From the NCBI GenBank assembly GCA_029204225.1, contig CM055094.1:4954063-5018062 (forward strand): a stretch of 64,000 bases of DNA, in the 5' to 3' direction. Source of the stretch: Diphasiastrum complanatum (Eukaryota; Streptophyta; Lycopodiopsida; Lycopodiales; Lycopodiaceae). Position 1 is the stretch's first letter. Each line of letters begins with the position of its first letter. The notes under the pieces were generated by a model. That model was not told the DNA's origin. It saw nothing but the letters and a program-made list of their open reading frames with translations, and did no database searches. Made by a program: the position numbers and the translations under genes. Below, in pieces: positions 34,288 to 46,241 of the stretch.

Positions 34288-35942
34288 TTGCAGTCACTGG
34301 AAAATTCACATACACATATGAACACTCAGTTGCATCATCATGAAGAATCATTCAAGATGACTGAACCGGAAGCATCGCAAACAGAACTGCTCATGAATAT
34401 TTTGTCTAGTAAGATCAATATTTCGTTGGGAGAGTTTTTTAAGTTGGTGCCAAAAGCAAAAGAAGTATTAGCGCAAAAATCAACTCAAGTTAAACCAGAA
34501 GTTCATCAAGAGCCACTTCTTTGTGCTGGATTTGAAGAATCTAATGAAGTACTCCATGTCGGAGCAGCTTGGGAAAGTGAACAAAAAAATATCACTCTGC
34601 CGATACAGCATAGACAATTTCCTAATGAAGCAGCTTTGATAGTGGTGGTTCAAGAGTTAACCTGATTTCTACAAAGCTATGTGCAAAATGAGGCCTTACA
34701 AGGATAAAAGCCTACGACTTTTGCCATTAAGCTAGCTAATCAAATGACAGTTCGTCCGCGAGGAATGATTGAAGATATACCTTTTAAAATTGTCGGAGTA
34801 CAATTTGTCATTACTTTCGTAGTAATGGACTTACCAGAAGCACCAAATGTCTACCAAGTCCTATTGGGACGCCCATGGTTATGAGTTGCGCAAGTAATTC
34901 AAAACTATGGTACCGGAAAAATCACTTTTGAAAATCGTGAACGTGCAGTCAAGGTTGATCCTACAACTTGGACTATATAACTAGTGGTTCAAAAAGAGGA
35001 TGATGATTCATCAACAATGGATCATACTTGTGACCGACCAGAAAAAAATTTGGGAGCTCATTACGATTCTCAAACCGCTACTGTCAACTAGAATGCAGCT
35101 CCTGCAACGATTGACTGTATAGCAGGATATATGTGTCAACAAGATAATCAGTCAGATTTGAGCGAGATTTCATTATTGGATTGAACCTTGGATACACCGA
35201 TCACTTTTTCATTGAGTGTGTTGAATGTAAATTGGATATCAACGGAACCTATACCAGATCCGATTGAAGATGAACTCATCCATGTGAGTCATGCCTTGAC
35301 TTATTATGACAATGCAGAACTTACTGATGAGCAAATTTTAAATCATATGGATCCGACCAGATTTGGAGTGCGTACCATTCCTGATGAACCAACAATAAAA
35401 CTGTCAAAAGTAGTTATATTGAAGAAAGACATGATCACAAGGTCAATGACGAAGAAACAAGCCAAGCAACATTATAATACGGTCCTGAAATGGAAAAATG
35501 CTTCTCAAAAGATTGATTCAAAGAATGTGTCACCCTTATTGGATAAAGGCAAAGGAAAAGTCAATGATGATTCTACAAGTCAGAGTTCTAGCAAGACATC
35601 ATCGTCTAGAAAGTCTTCACCTTCGAAGAAGAGTTTATCTTCTTAGAAGACATCTCCTCCATGATCAATTCCTGCTAAGAAGGTTAAGCGAAGATCCAAG
35701 ACAAGTCCTTTTACAAAGAACAAGCAGATGTAGTCCAGCATAATATGCCCGAACATTTTAAACGTTATACATTGGATGATGTGGTTATCATGTTACCCAA
35801 AGCACATCGTGAACCCAAAGAACAAATGCCAGAATCAAAAGATGTTTATGATGGCCCAGCTAGGACACAGACTATGAATCTGCCTGAACCAGAAGAACCA
35901 GAAAAGATTGTACAAGTTGGACCACAACTTAATCCTGAATAG
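34288..35942 (+). pseudogene. Gypsy protease region and flanking polyprotein
   Basis: The open segment 34288-34665 is followed by TVRPRGMIEDIPFKIVGVQF and VYQVLLGRPWL (about 34745-34885). The latter is the C-terminal hallmark of gypsy aspartic proteases (...LLGRPWL). Next comes a charged linker (35188-35646, Lys/Ser-rich end) and PEEPEKIVQVG (about 35910), which leads into RT. The catalytic D(T/S)G itself is not seen, and several stops interrupt the region. Confidence 0.75.
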
Positions 35943-37195
35943 TTTCAAGAACTCCGAACGTTACTTATTAAGTATCAAGATTGCTTTGCATGAACTTATC
36001 AAGATCTCAAGGGTATTCTGATGTCAGTTATTGAACACACCATAACTTTAGTACTTGTTGCAGTTCCAAAGGTTACAAAGTTCTATCGTTGTAATCCTAA
36101 TGTTGCGGATCTGATAAAGAAAGAGCTTCAGAGACTGCTTGATGTCGATTTCATTTATGAGATCGAGCATACAGAATGGATTTCACTGATTGTCATTGTT
36201 CCTAAGAAGAATGGAAAATTGAGAATTTGTGTGAATCTCAAGGCTTTAAGCAAAGTGACGAGGAAGGATCACTTTTCGTTACCTTTTACTGAAAGCATTT
36301 TGGACCGCCTTGCTGGAGCAGAAGCTTATAGTTTTTTGGATGGATTTAGTGGTTACAACCAGGTCAAGATTGCACCTGCAGATCATCACAAAACAGCTTT
36401 TGCAACATAATGGGACACCTATGCTTACAAAGTAATGCCATTTGGACTCTGCAATGTACCAAGTTTGTTCCAAAGAGTAACGCAATTTTCTTTTAAAGAT
36501 TATCTACAGAAATTTCTTGAAATTTACTTGGATGACTTTGGAGTCCATAGTATAGATATAGACCACCTGGATTGATTGGAGAAAGAATTTGAAAGATGTC
36601 GCAAGTATCAAATTTTTCTAAATCCAGAAAAATGTCAGATATGAGTTTTCCATGGAGTTGTGCTTGGGCATGTGATATCGAGACATGGCATTGCCACAGA
36701 TTATTCTAAAATCAAGGTTATTGTGGAATAGCCACCACCAACAACAATTTGTGGAGTTTATGTATGTATGGGTCATGCGAACTACTATCAAATTTTTATT
36801 ATCTTCTTTGCGGATTTAGCAAGACCTATATACAAACTTACTATTGTTCGTATTTGGACAGTAGATGTGTTAGAAGCCTTTGAAAAATTTTAAAAAACAT
36901 TAATTTCAGTACCAATACTGCATTCTCCATATTGGACGATCGAGTTTTGACAGCTTACAGATCTGGAGAAGAACTATTCAACAACAGAATGTGAAGCGTT
37001 AGCCATGATTTTTTCTATACAGAAATTTCGTCATTACCTTATACGGATCACCAGCCGTTACGTTACTTAGTAAACAAGACGTGCAATACTGGACGTATTG
37101 CAAGATGATTACTGTTATTGACTGAATTTGACTTTCAAATTGTGGTTCAAAAGGGGGAAGCAACATTATCTAGCCGACCACGTTTCACGAATAGA
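35943..37195 (+). pseudogene. Gypsy reverse transcriptase and RNase H
   Basis: RT motifs in order: WISLIVIVPKKNGKLRICVN, LDRLAGAEAYSFLDGFSGYN (about 36298), HKTAFAT followed by a stop, MPFGLCNVPSLFQR and the catalytic YLDD box at about 36525. Then come ILHSPYW, YSTTECEALAMIFSIQKFRH (RNase H) and TDHQPLRYLVNK. The order and spacing are those of Ty3/gypsy. In-frame stops at about 36408, 36573, 36643, 36729 and 36889 show decay. Confidence 0.88.
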
Positions 37196-37329
37196 AACCG
37201 CACCAGTTAATACTGAGGTGGATGATGAATTACCAAACGCTACATTATTCTATGTAGAAACAGTACATGAGTGGGCAGCGAATATTGTTGAGTACCTGAT
37301 GCTAGGACAACCGAATGACTCTTTGACAA

Positions 37330-38760
37330 AAGTACAGAAGAGGCAATTGATTTTTAAGGCTCAATCTTATCGATTGATTGCAAGACAATTGTATCATTGT
37401 GGATCAGACAATATCCTACGTAGATGTGTTTTACCATATGAAATACCAGCCCACTTTGTGGAGGGACGTTTCTCCATTGACTGCTGCAGGACCCTTCCAA
37501 GTGTACATTTGTCCATAAAGAACATTCTTTTGTCCCCCCATAATCTTTAGGATAGCTAGTGGATTTCGTAGATATCTAATGAGCCAAACATTTTCAGTTA
37601 AACCTTGAGCATACTATGTTGCATGAGATGTGCATTACTTGCCATTACTTGTCAATCAAGCTGTCTACTTCTAATACATGCAAACTAATGATTGTATCAA
37701 ATGCACTATTTTTCCTTGTGGCCTGTGGTAACTTCTGTTTATGTACAACAGGCTCTTTGGAACAGACAAGGGCTATAAGAAGCTTAAAGCATTGAAGAAC
37801 GGTTCACAGAACTGTGATGAAATTGCAGACAACAAGTTGCATTAAGGTTTTTTGGTGGCCTACACTTCATAAGGACACGGCGGCATACTAGACAGAACTA
37901 TGAACCCTTACATCCAGTTTTATCGCAAGTGCCATTTGAAAAATGGGGACTAGATTATGTTGGTCCTATTCATCCTGCCGTGCGAGGATCTTAGGCCCGA
38001 TACATTATTGTAGCAACTGATTATATGACCAAGTGGGTTGAAGCCAAAGCTGTCAAAGTTGTGCGAAATCTACGGCCAAGTTTTTCTATGAAAATATTAT
38101 TATCAGATTTGGATGTTCAATCGAGATTGTCAGTGACCGAGGTACACAGTTTGTTAATTAAATGATAAAGTGTTTACTGAAAGATTTTTTTTCTATACAC
38201 ACATTTAATACTCCTTATTATCCCAGAGGAAATGGCCAAGCTGAATCTTCCAATAAGATCCTCTGCACTATTATGACGAAAACAGTTGAAGCGAGTCGAT
38301 CTGATTGGGAACATAAACTGCGTGCAACATTATGGGCGTTCAGAACCACCTACAAAAATAGTACAAATCAAACACCCTTTGAACTAGTTTATGGTCAAGA
38401 TGTTGTCATGCCAATTGAATTTTTAATATCATCTTTACGCATAGCATCAATAGAGTGGTTAAATGATGATAAGTCTTTACAACTACGTCATGAAGCATTG
38501 CACAAATTGTGTGAAACAAGATTGATGGTAGTTCATGCGTTAGCAGCAGAGAAAGCCCGCCGTAAGGCATGGCACGATCATCGATTACACAAAAAGGATC
38601 TAAAAGCAGGAGATCTCGCACTGATGTACCGGTGAAGGCTCGTATAAAGTGAAGGAAATCCTGAACTATGGAGCAGTGATTCTTGAGCACTTGGACGAAA
38701 AACGGTTTGATACTCCTGTGGATGGCAGCCGATTATGCAAGTTTTGGCAGTCTGCTTCGC
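37330..38760 (+). pseudogene. Gypsy integrase, interrupted
   Basis: The N-terminal part (RQLYHCGSDNILRRCVLPYE) is separated by about 260 bp of unrelated-looking DNA (37490-37755) from WWPTLHKD. The core follows: WGLDYVGPIHPAVRGS (first catalytic Asp), IVSDRGTQF (second Asp) and YPRGNGQAESSNK (Glu). The C-terminal part includes WEHKLRATLWAFRTTYKNST and TPFELVYGQDVVMP. The best-preserved frame is 38162-38635. Frameshifts lie near 37920 and 38060. Confidence 0.87.
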
Positions 38761-39522
38761 TAGTTCACCAAGCATGATCCAAATGATTTTTATTTTTATT
38801 CGTTTTTCAATTTTTTTGTTTTCACTACTTAATTATTAATTTCTTTTGGAAAAGACAGTCAAAAAAAAAAAAAGACTGATGAGCAAAAGTTAGAAAAGTC
38901 ATCAGAATGGAAAAAGAGAAAGGAAAGTATTTTCAAAAAGATAATTTCTGATGGAAAATGACTTATAAAATCACTGTTTCAGTGATATGATGCCTATACA
39001 ATATGGAAAACCTTTGCTGAACTTTCAGATTGTACATCTACTTCAGATACATCTATTCTGACTTGGGAGAAGATTCTTTTCCAGAAAAAGTACCTGATTT
39101 TTAGTTAGGCGAATGATCAATAATATGCCATTTTAGAAACCTTCGCCAAGCATCTTACTCTCCTCAGAAACCTTCGCTGACATGCTAGAGTTCATAGGAA
39201 TCTTGATGCAGGAAGAGCAACTGCGAGAAATGGTGAAAGCTAGACATCAAAACACTGATGATCAGGCTCTTGCGACACACCAAAAACAGGACAAGGGCAA
39301 GGTCAAGAGGAAGTCTAAGTAGCAATTTGCCAAGACTCAAGAGGATGAGGGATCATCCAGCAAGACCAAGAAGAAAGGCAAGTGCTTTTATTGCGGTAAA
39401 AGGGTCATTGGAAGAGTGAATGTCGAAAATTCCTGGCGGAATCAGGCAAGGGAAAACTAAAGCAAGTAGGTAACCTTGTTGATGAGAGTGAGATTGAAGA
39501 CTCTAGCATCTTCATATCAGCA

Positions 39523-41141
39523 TTGTCATCTAATCAAGATGATCAAGCATGGTACATTAACTCGGGATCCACAAGACACATGACAGGTAACAAGGATTGG
39601 TTCAGTAGCTTGAAATTTTTGGATAATGAAACGTTCATATCACAAGCAAATGGTGATGTGTGCAAGATTAAGGGGATAGGCACCGTTTCAATCCAACTAC
39701 CTAATGGCAAAAGTGAGATGATCAGGGAGGTACTTTATGTACCAAATTTGAAGAAAAATCTACTTTCTGTTGGTGTCATTACTGATCAAAAGTTGAAAGT
39801 AGAATTTTCCCATGATTGTTGCTTTGTGAAGGATGTGAACCAAAAGTTCAAAGTTATTGCGGATGGTATAAGGGAGCCCAACACTAAATTGTACAAGTTG
39901 AATATTACAATCAAGGGGCAACATGGACTTGTCTCGTCCATTCCATCGCAAACTGAACTGTGGCATAAGAGGCTTGGTCACTTGAATTTAGGAAGTCTCA
40001 GTTTGATGAGAAAATTGGAAATGGTGAGAGGATTACCTACGATAGAAGACCACTTGAAGTCGATGTGCGAATCATGGGTTTATGGGAAGCAGCATCGAGA
40101 GAAGTTCAATAAAGGTGGTGTTGCAAGGGCAAAGAACATCCTAGATTTGATCCACATAGATTTATGTGGGCCTATGAGGACTATGTCCTTAGGTAAAGCC
40201 TTCTATTTCATGATCTTTATTGATGATATGTCACGTAAGACGTGGATTTACTTCTTGCAGAAGAAATCGGATGCATTTGACAATTTCAAGAGCTTCAAAG
40301 CATTGGTCAAAAATCAGACAGGTAGGAAGATCAAAGTTCTAAGATCAGATAGTGGAGGTGAGTATAAGTCTAATAACTTCAATGATCTTTAAAATCAATG
40401 TGGGATCAAAAGACAATTTATGCAAGCTCATACTCTTGCTCTCAATGGTGTAGCTGAGCGCAAGAATCGTACGATTGTGGGAAGTGTTAGATCTATGCTA
40501 GCTGAGATGAAACTACCAAAAGATTTTTGGTCGGAAGCATGCAGTATGACAGTCTATCTTCAAAATAGAAGTCCTACCATTGTCATACCAAAGATAACAC
40601 CTGAGGAGGCATTCACGAAGAAGAAGCCAAAGGTGAACCACTTACGAATCTTTGGATGTAAGGCCTTTGTACACATTCCTAAGGAAGAGAGACGTAAGCT
40701 TGATGTGAAAGCTATCGTGTGAAAGGCTATAGATGTTTTGATCCAATGGAAAACAAAATACATGTCAGCCGTGATGTCATCTTTGATGAATCTAAGATGT
40801 ATAAAGACAAGGATGCTGAGAAGACAGACACATCCAGTGGGAAAGATGGTATAGTGAGGATAACTCCTGATGATGATCCATTTATTGACTTTCCTAGTGA
40901 TGGATATGAGGATACATCTCAAGATACTACTACTCAACCTCAAGAGATAGGTTGGAGAGGTAGAGATAAACCTTTTGGTGCAAGAAGGATTGAAGTTGCA
41001 GGTGACAAACACAAGGAGAAAGATGTACCGTGGGATACATTTTCACCAAGAAGCCGATCACCTGACAGGAGGCTCCCTAAGTGGTTTGAGAGATTGTTGG
41101 AGAGCCGTGACATGGATGACTTTCCAAGATCATCTAGCTAG
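39523..41141 (+). pseudogene. Copia protease-integrase region
   Basis: The protease motif reads YINSGSTRHMTG, so the catalytic Asp of DSG is Asn. Integrase: LWHKRLGHLNLGSLSLMRK; the zinc region CESWVYGKQ has Trp in place of the second Cys. Then HIDLCGPM (Asp), VLRSDSGGEYKS (Asp) and NGVAERKNRT (Glu), all present. A TAA at 40390-40392 and a frameshift near 40715 break it. The C-terminal SRDVIFDESKMY and a charged linker follow. Confidence 0.88.
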
Positions 41142-41237
41142 GGAGAGCTATGAAGATCAACAAGAGAGAAGACACAACCTGAAAGATATGAAGCAAATTA
41201 TGCTCTCTTATCTAGCATTATTCAAAGCAAAGAACCT

Positions 41238-42770
41238 TTGACTTATGTTGAAGCGAAAGATGATGACATTTTGGTCAAGGCCATGGGAGAGGAGATGGAG
41301 TTAATTGCTAAGCATAGCACTTGGGACTTAGTGGGACCACTAGTTGGCAAGAAAACCATTGGTTGTAAATGGGTATACAAGACTAAGTACCATGCAGATG
41401 GAAGTATAGCAAAGCACAAAGCAAGATTGGTGATCAAAGGGTATGCACAAAGTAAAGGAATCGACTATGAGGAGACCTTTGTGCCAGTATGTAAGTGGAA
41501 TACTCTACGTCTACTTGATGCTTTAGCTTCACATTTTGGTTGGCCTTTGCATCAGATGGATGTGAAATCTGCTTTTCTAAATGGTGAGTTAGAAGAAGGC
41601 GTGTTCATGGATCAACCTGAAGGCTTTGTAGCAAAAGGACAGGAAAATAAAGTATGCCACGAAGAAGAAAATGCTTTATGGTCTTAAACAGGCACCACGT
41701 GCGTGGTATAGCAGGATTGATGCCTACTTTCATTCTAAGGGGATCGTGAGAACACATTCTGATCCAAATCTTTATGTCTTATGCTTTGATGATATGGCTG
41801 CTTTGATTGCTCTTTATGTTGATGACTTGATTATTATGGAAAATAATCAAGAGATGATAAACATGATCAAGAAAGACCTCATGGAACAATTCGAGATGAC
41901 AGATCTCAGCCTAATGCATTATTGCCTTGCAGTAGAGGTGTGGCAAAAAGGACACGAAGTGGGTTTAACACAGGTGAAGTATGTCAAAGAGTTGCTGCAC
42001 AGATTCAGGTTGTAGGATTGCAAGCCAGTGAAAATACTCCTATTGAACCAGGTAAAAGGCTTTCTAAACTTGATGAGTCACAGCCATTTGATGCTATGCT
42101 GTATAGGTAGCTAGTAGGGAGCTTGATTTACCTTACCATGACTAGACCAGACATATGCTATGTTGTTGGTATTGTAAGTCAGTTTATGGCAACACCTATG
42201 GAAATGCATTGGAAGGTAGCTAAGCGCATCTTGCATTATGTCAAAGGCACTTCAGATTATGGCTTGATTTATAGGAAGCATGAGGGTTTACCTGAGTTAT
42301 GTGGCTATGTGGATGCGGATTGGGGAGATGACTATGACGATCGTAGATCCACCACAGGGTATGTATTCCAGCTTTGTGGTAGTTGCTTTTTCTGGTCTAG
42401 TGAGAAGCAAAGTACAATTGCTCTATCCACCACAGAAGCAGAGTATAAGGCAATGTGTAGTGCAGCACAGGAAGCCATATGGTTGAGACAGATCTTGGAA
42501 GAAGTTGGCATGAAACAGAAAAATCCCACGACTATACATATAGCGACAGTCAGAGTGGCATTCAGCTAGCAAAGAATCCAGTGTTCCATGCAAGAACCAA
42601 ATACATTGAGATCAGTATCACTTTATACGTGAGAGGTTGTTGAGTCGTGAAATTCATGTTGTTCATTGTAGTACGGAAGAACAACTAGTTGATATTTTCA
42701 CTAAGCCACTTGTTAAAAAAAAGTTTGATAAGTTTAGATCAAAACTTTCTGTACTTAAAGTTTGTTGACT
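41238..42770 (+). pseudogene. Copia reverse transcriptase-RNase H region
   Basis: RT motifs: GCKWVYKTKYHADG, HQMDVKSAFLNGELEEGVF, a frameshift at about 41665, [20 protein letters not shown] and the YVDDL active site at about 41816. Distal motifs: YLTMTRPDICYVVGIVSQF, GYVDADWGDD, DRRSTTGYVF, ALSTTEAEYKAM and DIFTKPLVKKKF. Frameshifts lie near 41665, 42015 and 42560. Unlike the SRF-intron copy, its RT active site survives. Confidence 0.88.
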
Positions 42771-42823
42771 TTAAAGTTATGTATATGACTGTATAAAGTA
42801 TAGCTCTACTTTAAAAGAGAGAT

Positions 42824-43130
42824 TTAGAATTAAAGTAGAATCATTGTGTGACTGTATTGTGGGTCCTATCAGTCGATAAGGATCAGTTGGCCACGCCATG
42901 AGGCGAGTCGAAGAGACACGCGTCCCGTCAATGGCAACCTAGGTCATGCATGGGTTGCCTGAGTGAAGAACTATATGTACAACGTAATTTCATTTTTGAG
43001 AAATACAGTTGTTATGTGAGCTTGCTGTGGAGAGTGTTTTTAGTCTGTGTTACTGTGTAGCATGATCTGTGTTCTTGTTTGAAGCAAATTCTAAGTGAAA
43101 TGACATAGCATCGTTTATTGATGGTTGTTT
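42824..43130 (+). repeat. Probable 3' LTR of the nested copia
   Basis: A purine-rich stretch AAAAGAGAGA (about 42813-42822) is followed by TTTAGAATTAAAG, which looks like a mutated TGTTAGAATTAAAG LTR start. It has no internal coding sequence and runs to near the junction with the split copia at about 43140. No second copy exists to define its end. Confidence 0.5.
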
Positions 43131-43151
43131 GAAATCATAGTATGTATGTTC

Positions 43152-44453
43152 TTAAAATATTACATCCCTAGAGACAGTTACTACATTGGTGGATGGATCA
43201 TAAACTTTATAAGCTTTATGTTCATCAGGATAGCCAATGAAAATACATTTATTTGTCCTATGATCTAGCTTCTTCCTAAGCTGTTTAGGAATGTGAACAA
43301 AACATATACAACCAAAGATTTTTAAATGGCTGACACTAGGCTTGTGCCCATGCCAAACTTCATGAGGAGTTTTGTTGTTGACGGCTTTGGAGCTGGATCT
43401 GTTCTGCACGTAACAAGCTATGGTAGTAGCTTCTGCCCAGAACTTCGCAGGTAGGTGTGCTTGATGTAGCATGGATCTGGTAGAGTTGAGAAGAGTTCGA
43501 TTCTTCCTATCTGCAGTCCCGTTTTGTTGAGGTGAATAGGAAGTGGTGAACTGTCTTCTAATACCATGTTCAGCCATGTAGTCAGACATCTTGTTAGAGA
43601 CGTATTCGCCCCCACCATCAGTTCGGAGTGCCTCCACTTTTGTAGACATTTGTGTCTCAGCCATGGCCTTGAATCTCTTGAAGTATTCAAAGGCTTCAGA
43701 TTTGTGCTTAATGAACATGACTGTAGACCATCTAGAATAATCATCTATAAAAGTGATAAAATAGATTGCATCTCCTAAGGACAGAGTTGGCATTGGACAA
43801 CAAAGATCGTTATGTGCAACATCCAATACATGCTTTGTTAAATTGATGGAATGTGATTTGAGAAACTTGCTTCCAGAGAGTTTGCCATAGACGCATGATT
43901 CACAAAAGAAAGATTTCCTATCTAATGAAGAAGGGAAATACAATCCATCAACTAAGTCATTACAACACATATAGGAAAGTGATCTTGTATTCACGTGTCC
44001 AAATCAACTATGCCACAAAATAGTATTATCGTTTACATTTTCATTAGATATACTAACTAATGCAACTGAATTAGAGAGTACGTACAGATTTCCGATTCTA
44101 GTGCATGTAGTCAGAGTAATATCTTCCTCAAGTATTGTACACTGCTCAGATGAGAATGTAATAGTGTAGCCCTCATTAGTTATCTTAGAGACTGATAACA
44201 GGCTCTTTGATAACCGAGGAACGTGAAGGACGTTAAGAACACAAATAGATAGATCGTTGTTGAAGGTGATCTTCACTGCTCCTTTGCCTTTCACATGTAT
44301 GGTGCTAGAATCTCCGAGGTAGATGAATTGATCTCTGCTGTAAGTTGCATACTCGGTAAACCATTCCTTGCGAGAGGTCATGTGTTGGGTAGCGTCGTTG
44401 TCCAGGTACCAGCTATCATAGTCTTCGTGGCTGCTGCTATAAGCCATTAACAA
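43152..44453 (-). pseudogene. Copia protease-integrase of the split minus-strand element
   Basis: The protease segment (44453-44004) has WYLDNDATQHMT where WYLDSGATQHMT is usual, so the active-site Ser-Gly is lost. A stop at 44004 separates it from integrase (43994-43152): CESCVYGK, HNDLCCPM (Asp), RTDGGGEYVSN (Asp), QQNGTADRKNRT. The catalytic Glu position of that last motif is Asp. It ends SRDVIF and is then cut by the nested insertion. Confidence 0.9.
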
Positions 44454-44616
44454 ATGTGTATCTTGCTCCTTGAATTCTGTCGTGTTGGAGGAGTCTGGCT
44501 GCTACTGCTATTGTTGCTTCTTTGCCTCGTTGTAGATCCGGATATGACACTCCTTGATGTCGTGATTAGCTATCTTGTAATATCTGTAGAAGAGCTTCTT
44601 GCGCAATCCACCATGC

Positions 44617-45296
44617 TCACCTTGAGTGTGAGGCTTCTACTGTTGCTGCTGCACTTGATTCTTTATTCTTGGTGTACAGGGCCATGGATTTGTCTTTGAT
44701 GGATAGGTCGCTGGTCTTTCTCCGCATTTCTTCTTGAAAAAGATGACCGATCACCTTTTGAAGAGTGAGTTCGGGTTGTGTGGAGATCATCACTACAAAG
44801 TGTTCATATGGCTTTGGAAGAGAAGAAAGTAAGGTCATGACAACATCATCTTGAATAGAAATCCTACATCTGATAACTGATCCAATAAAGACTTGAAGTT
44901 GTTGATGTGAGAAGTGATCGTAGTAGAATCAGACATGCTAAGAGTAAAAAACTTCCTTCTAAGATGTAATCTAGTGGTTACATCATGAGCCTCGTAGAGA
45001 TTCGATAACAAATCTAATGCATCCTTAGAGGTTTTGCATGTGGTAACATGAGATATTTGGGAGTCGGCCAAATTGAGTGTGGTACATGCTAAGGCCTTTT
45101 GATCTTTGATCTTCCATGCCTTTGCTTGATCACCATCTTCTGGTTTCAGGTCAGCACCTTCTACTACATCCCAAAGATCTCTATCTATCAACATCATCTG
45201 GAGTTTTAACTTCCAGATGTAGAAGTTAGAACCATTGAACTTGTCAATGATTCTAGCTTCATTGGATGATGACAAAGAGTTATCTATATGAGACAT
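44617..45296 (-). pseudogene. Copia gag of the split minus-strand element
   Basis: Starts MSHIDNSLSSSNEARIIDKF with FNGSNFYIWKLKLQMML, ADSQISHVTTCKTSKDALDL and LHLRRKFFTLSMSDSTTI: the typical copia Gag N-terminus and core. It continues in another frame (44838-44617) with LSSLPKPYEHFVVMI. The ATG lies about 55 bases after the primer-binding site. Confidence 0.9.
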
Positions 45297-45350
45297 GATA
45301 ACAGTAATACAAATAGAACAAACTTACTTTCTCGATTTTTTTGAGCTAAG

Positions 45351-45361
45351 CTGTGATACCA
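45351..45361 (-). promoter_or_regulatory. Copia primer-binding site, minus strand
   Basis: On the minus strand TGGTATCACAG follows the LTR end CCATCA after three bases. It is close to the initiator tRNA-Met type site. Confidence 0.8.
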
Positions 45362-45364
45362 ATC

Positions 45365-46131
45365 TGATGGGGGCAATGAAGATAGAAGAATGCGAACTGA
45401 GAAGAGAGCAAAAATATTGCGGAACAACTCTCCCATTCTAATCAGGTGGTAGATGCAAAAATAGTCTAATAGACAGCTTATGCTAAATGTAATCACAGTT
45501 TTAAGTGTTCTAATTGCCCAACAAGATCTTAAAAATTAATTCATACTCTCAAAAACGAAAGTACAATCCACCGAAGAGATTAAAAATGGTTTGTGTTTGG
45601 TAATACTGAAAATCAGATTCAATGTGAAGTATGGTTCTGAAATAAATGGAATAGCAGTATGATATCATGAGTTCCTCAGGCGTCAAAGACAGCGATCGTC
45701 TGATCAAAAACTGAGGAGCCATAGACGTTCGTGTTCTGATCAGAGTGAGTAAGCAATTGCGATCAAACAACGATAGAGTGCATTCAATCACAACAAGCAT
45801 TCATCTACGTTATGCACAGATAAAAACAAGTTGTTGCTATATTACACTGAAGCATGAATAGTGATTACAACCAAAAAATGACGGCGTAAGTGGGAGGCTC
45901 AAATAATACGTCTCATGACGGAGCGACTCTTGTAATATGTGCTTGGATGATCTATTTATAGATTTCATCCGTGTATTAATTACATTGAATGTTTGTCACT
46001 TAATTGAGTAAGTCGTTGTACTTGGAAGTATATGGATTTTGTGACAACTATACATAGTCTCTACGGTCAACAAATCAGGAACGTTGACGTGGACAAGGAC
46101 CTCGCAAATCCTCTCACTTCTCAAATTTTGG
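45365..46131 (-). repeat. Truncated 5' LTR of the split minus-strand copia
   Basis: Aligns almost throughout with 30830-31590, for example AATTGCCCAACA-GATCTTAAAA, CAAAAAATGACGGCGTAA and GGAGCGACTCTTGTAAT. Similarity stops near 46131, so about the first 560 bp of this LTR (in element direction) are missing or replaced. Confidence 0.9.
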
Positions 46132-46223
46132 GAAGCGGCCTTCTAACTATAGTCTCTCTAAACATCTTGTATCTACTTGTCCCTCTCATTTTTTCTCTTT
46201 ATCACACAGTTCTCTACTAGCGC

Positions 46224-46241
46224 GCACACACACACACACAC
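46224..46241. repeat. (CA)n microsatellite
   Basis: An 18-bp CA run just beyond the point where LTR similarity ends. Confidence 0.85.

Larger units (their letters stand above)
32864..39185 (+). mobile_element. Degenerate Ty3/gypsy retrotransposon nested in the minus-strand copia
   Basis: A 5' LTR (32864-33561) and a TGGTGCCGATGCC primer-binding site are followed by protease, RT-RNase H and then integrase, the gypsy order. The PBS resembles the TGGCGCCGTTGCC form used by Athila/Tat-type plant gypsy elements. The short motif AGAAACCTTCGCC recurs in its leader (33790-34110) and again at 39135-39175, suggesting the 3' untranslated part reaches about 39185, where copia sequence begins abruptly. 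No 3' LTR remains. Many stops and frameshifts make it dead. Confidence 0.85.
39186..42770 (+). mobile_element. 5'-truncated copia element joined to the gypsy remnant
   Basis: Starts inside gag at about 39186 (LEFIGILMQEEQLREM) with no 5' LTR. It continues through a frameshifted zinc knuckle (CFYCGK), protease, integrase, RT and RNase H in normal copia order, and is followed by a purine tract and a probable 3' LTR. Together with the gypsy piece it forms the block that splits the minus-strand copia. Confidence 0.85.
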
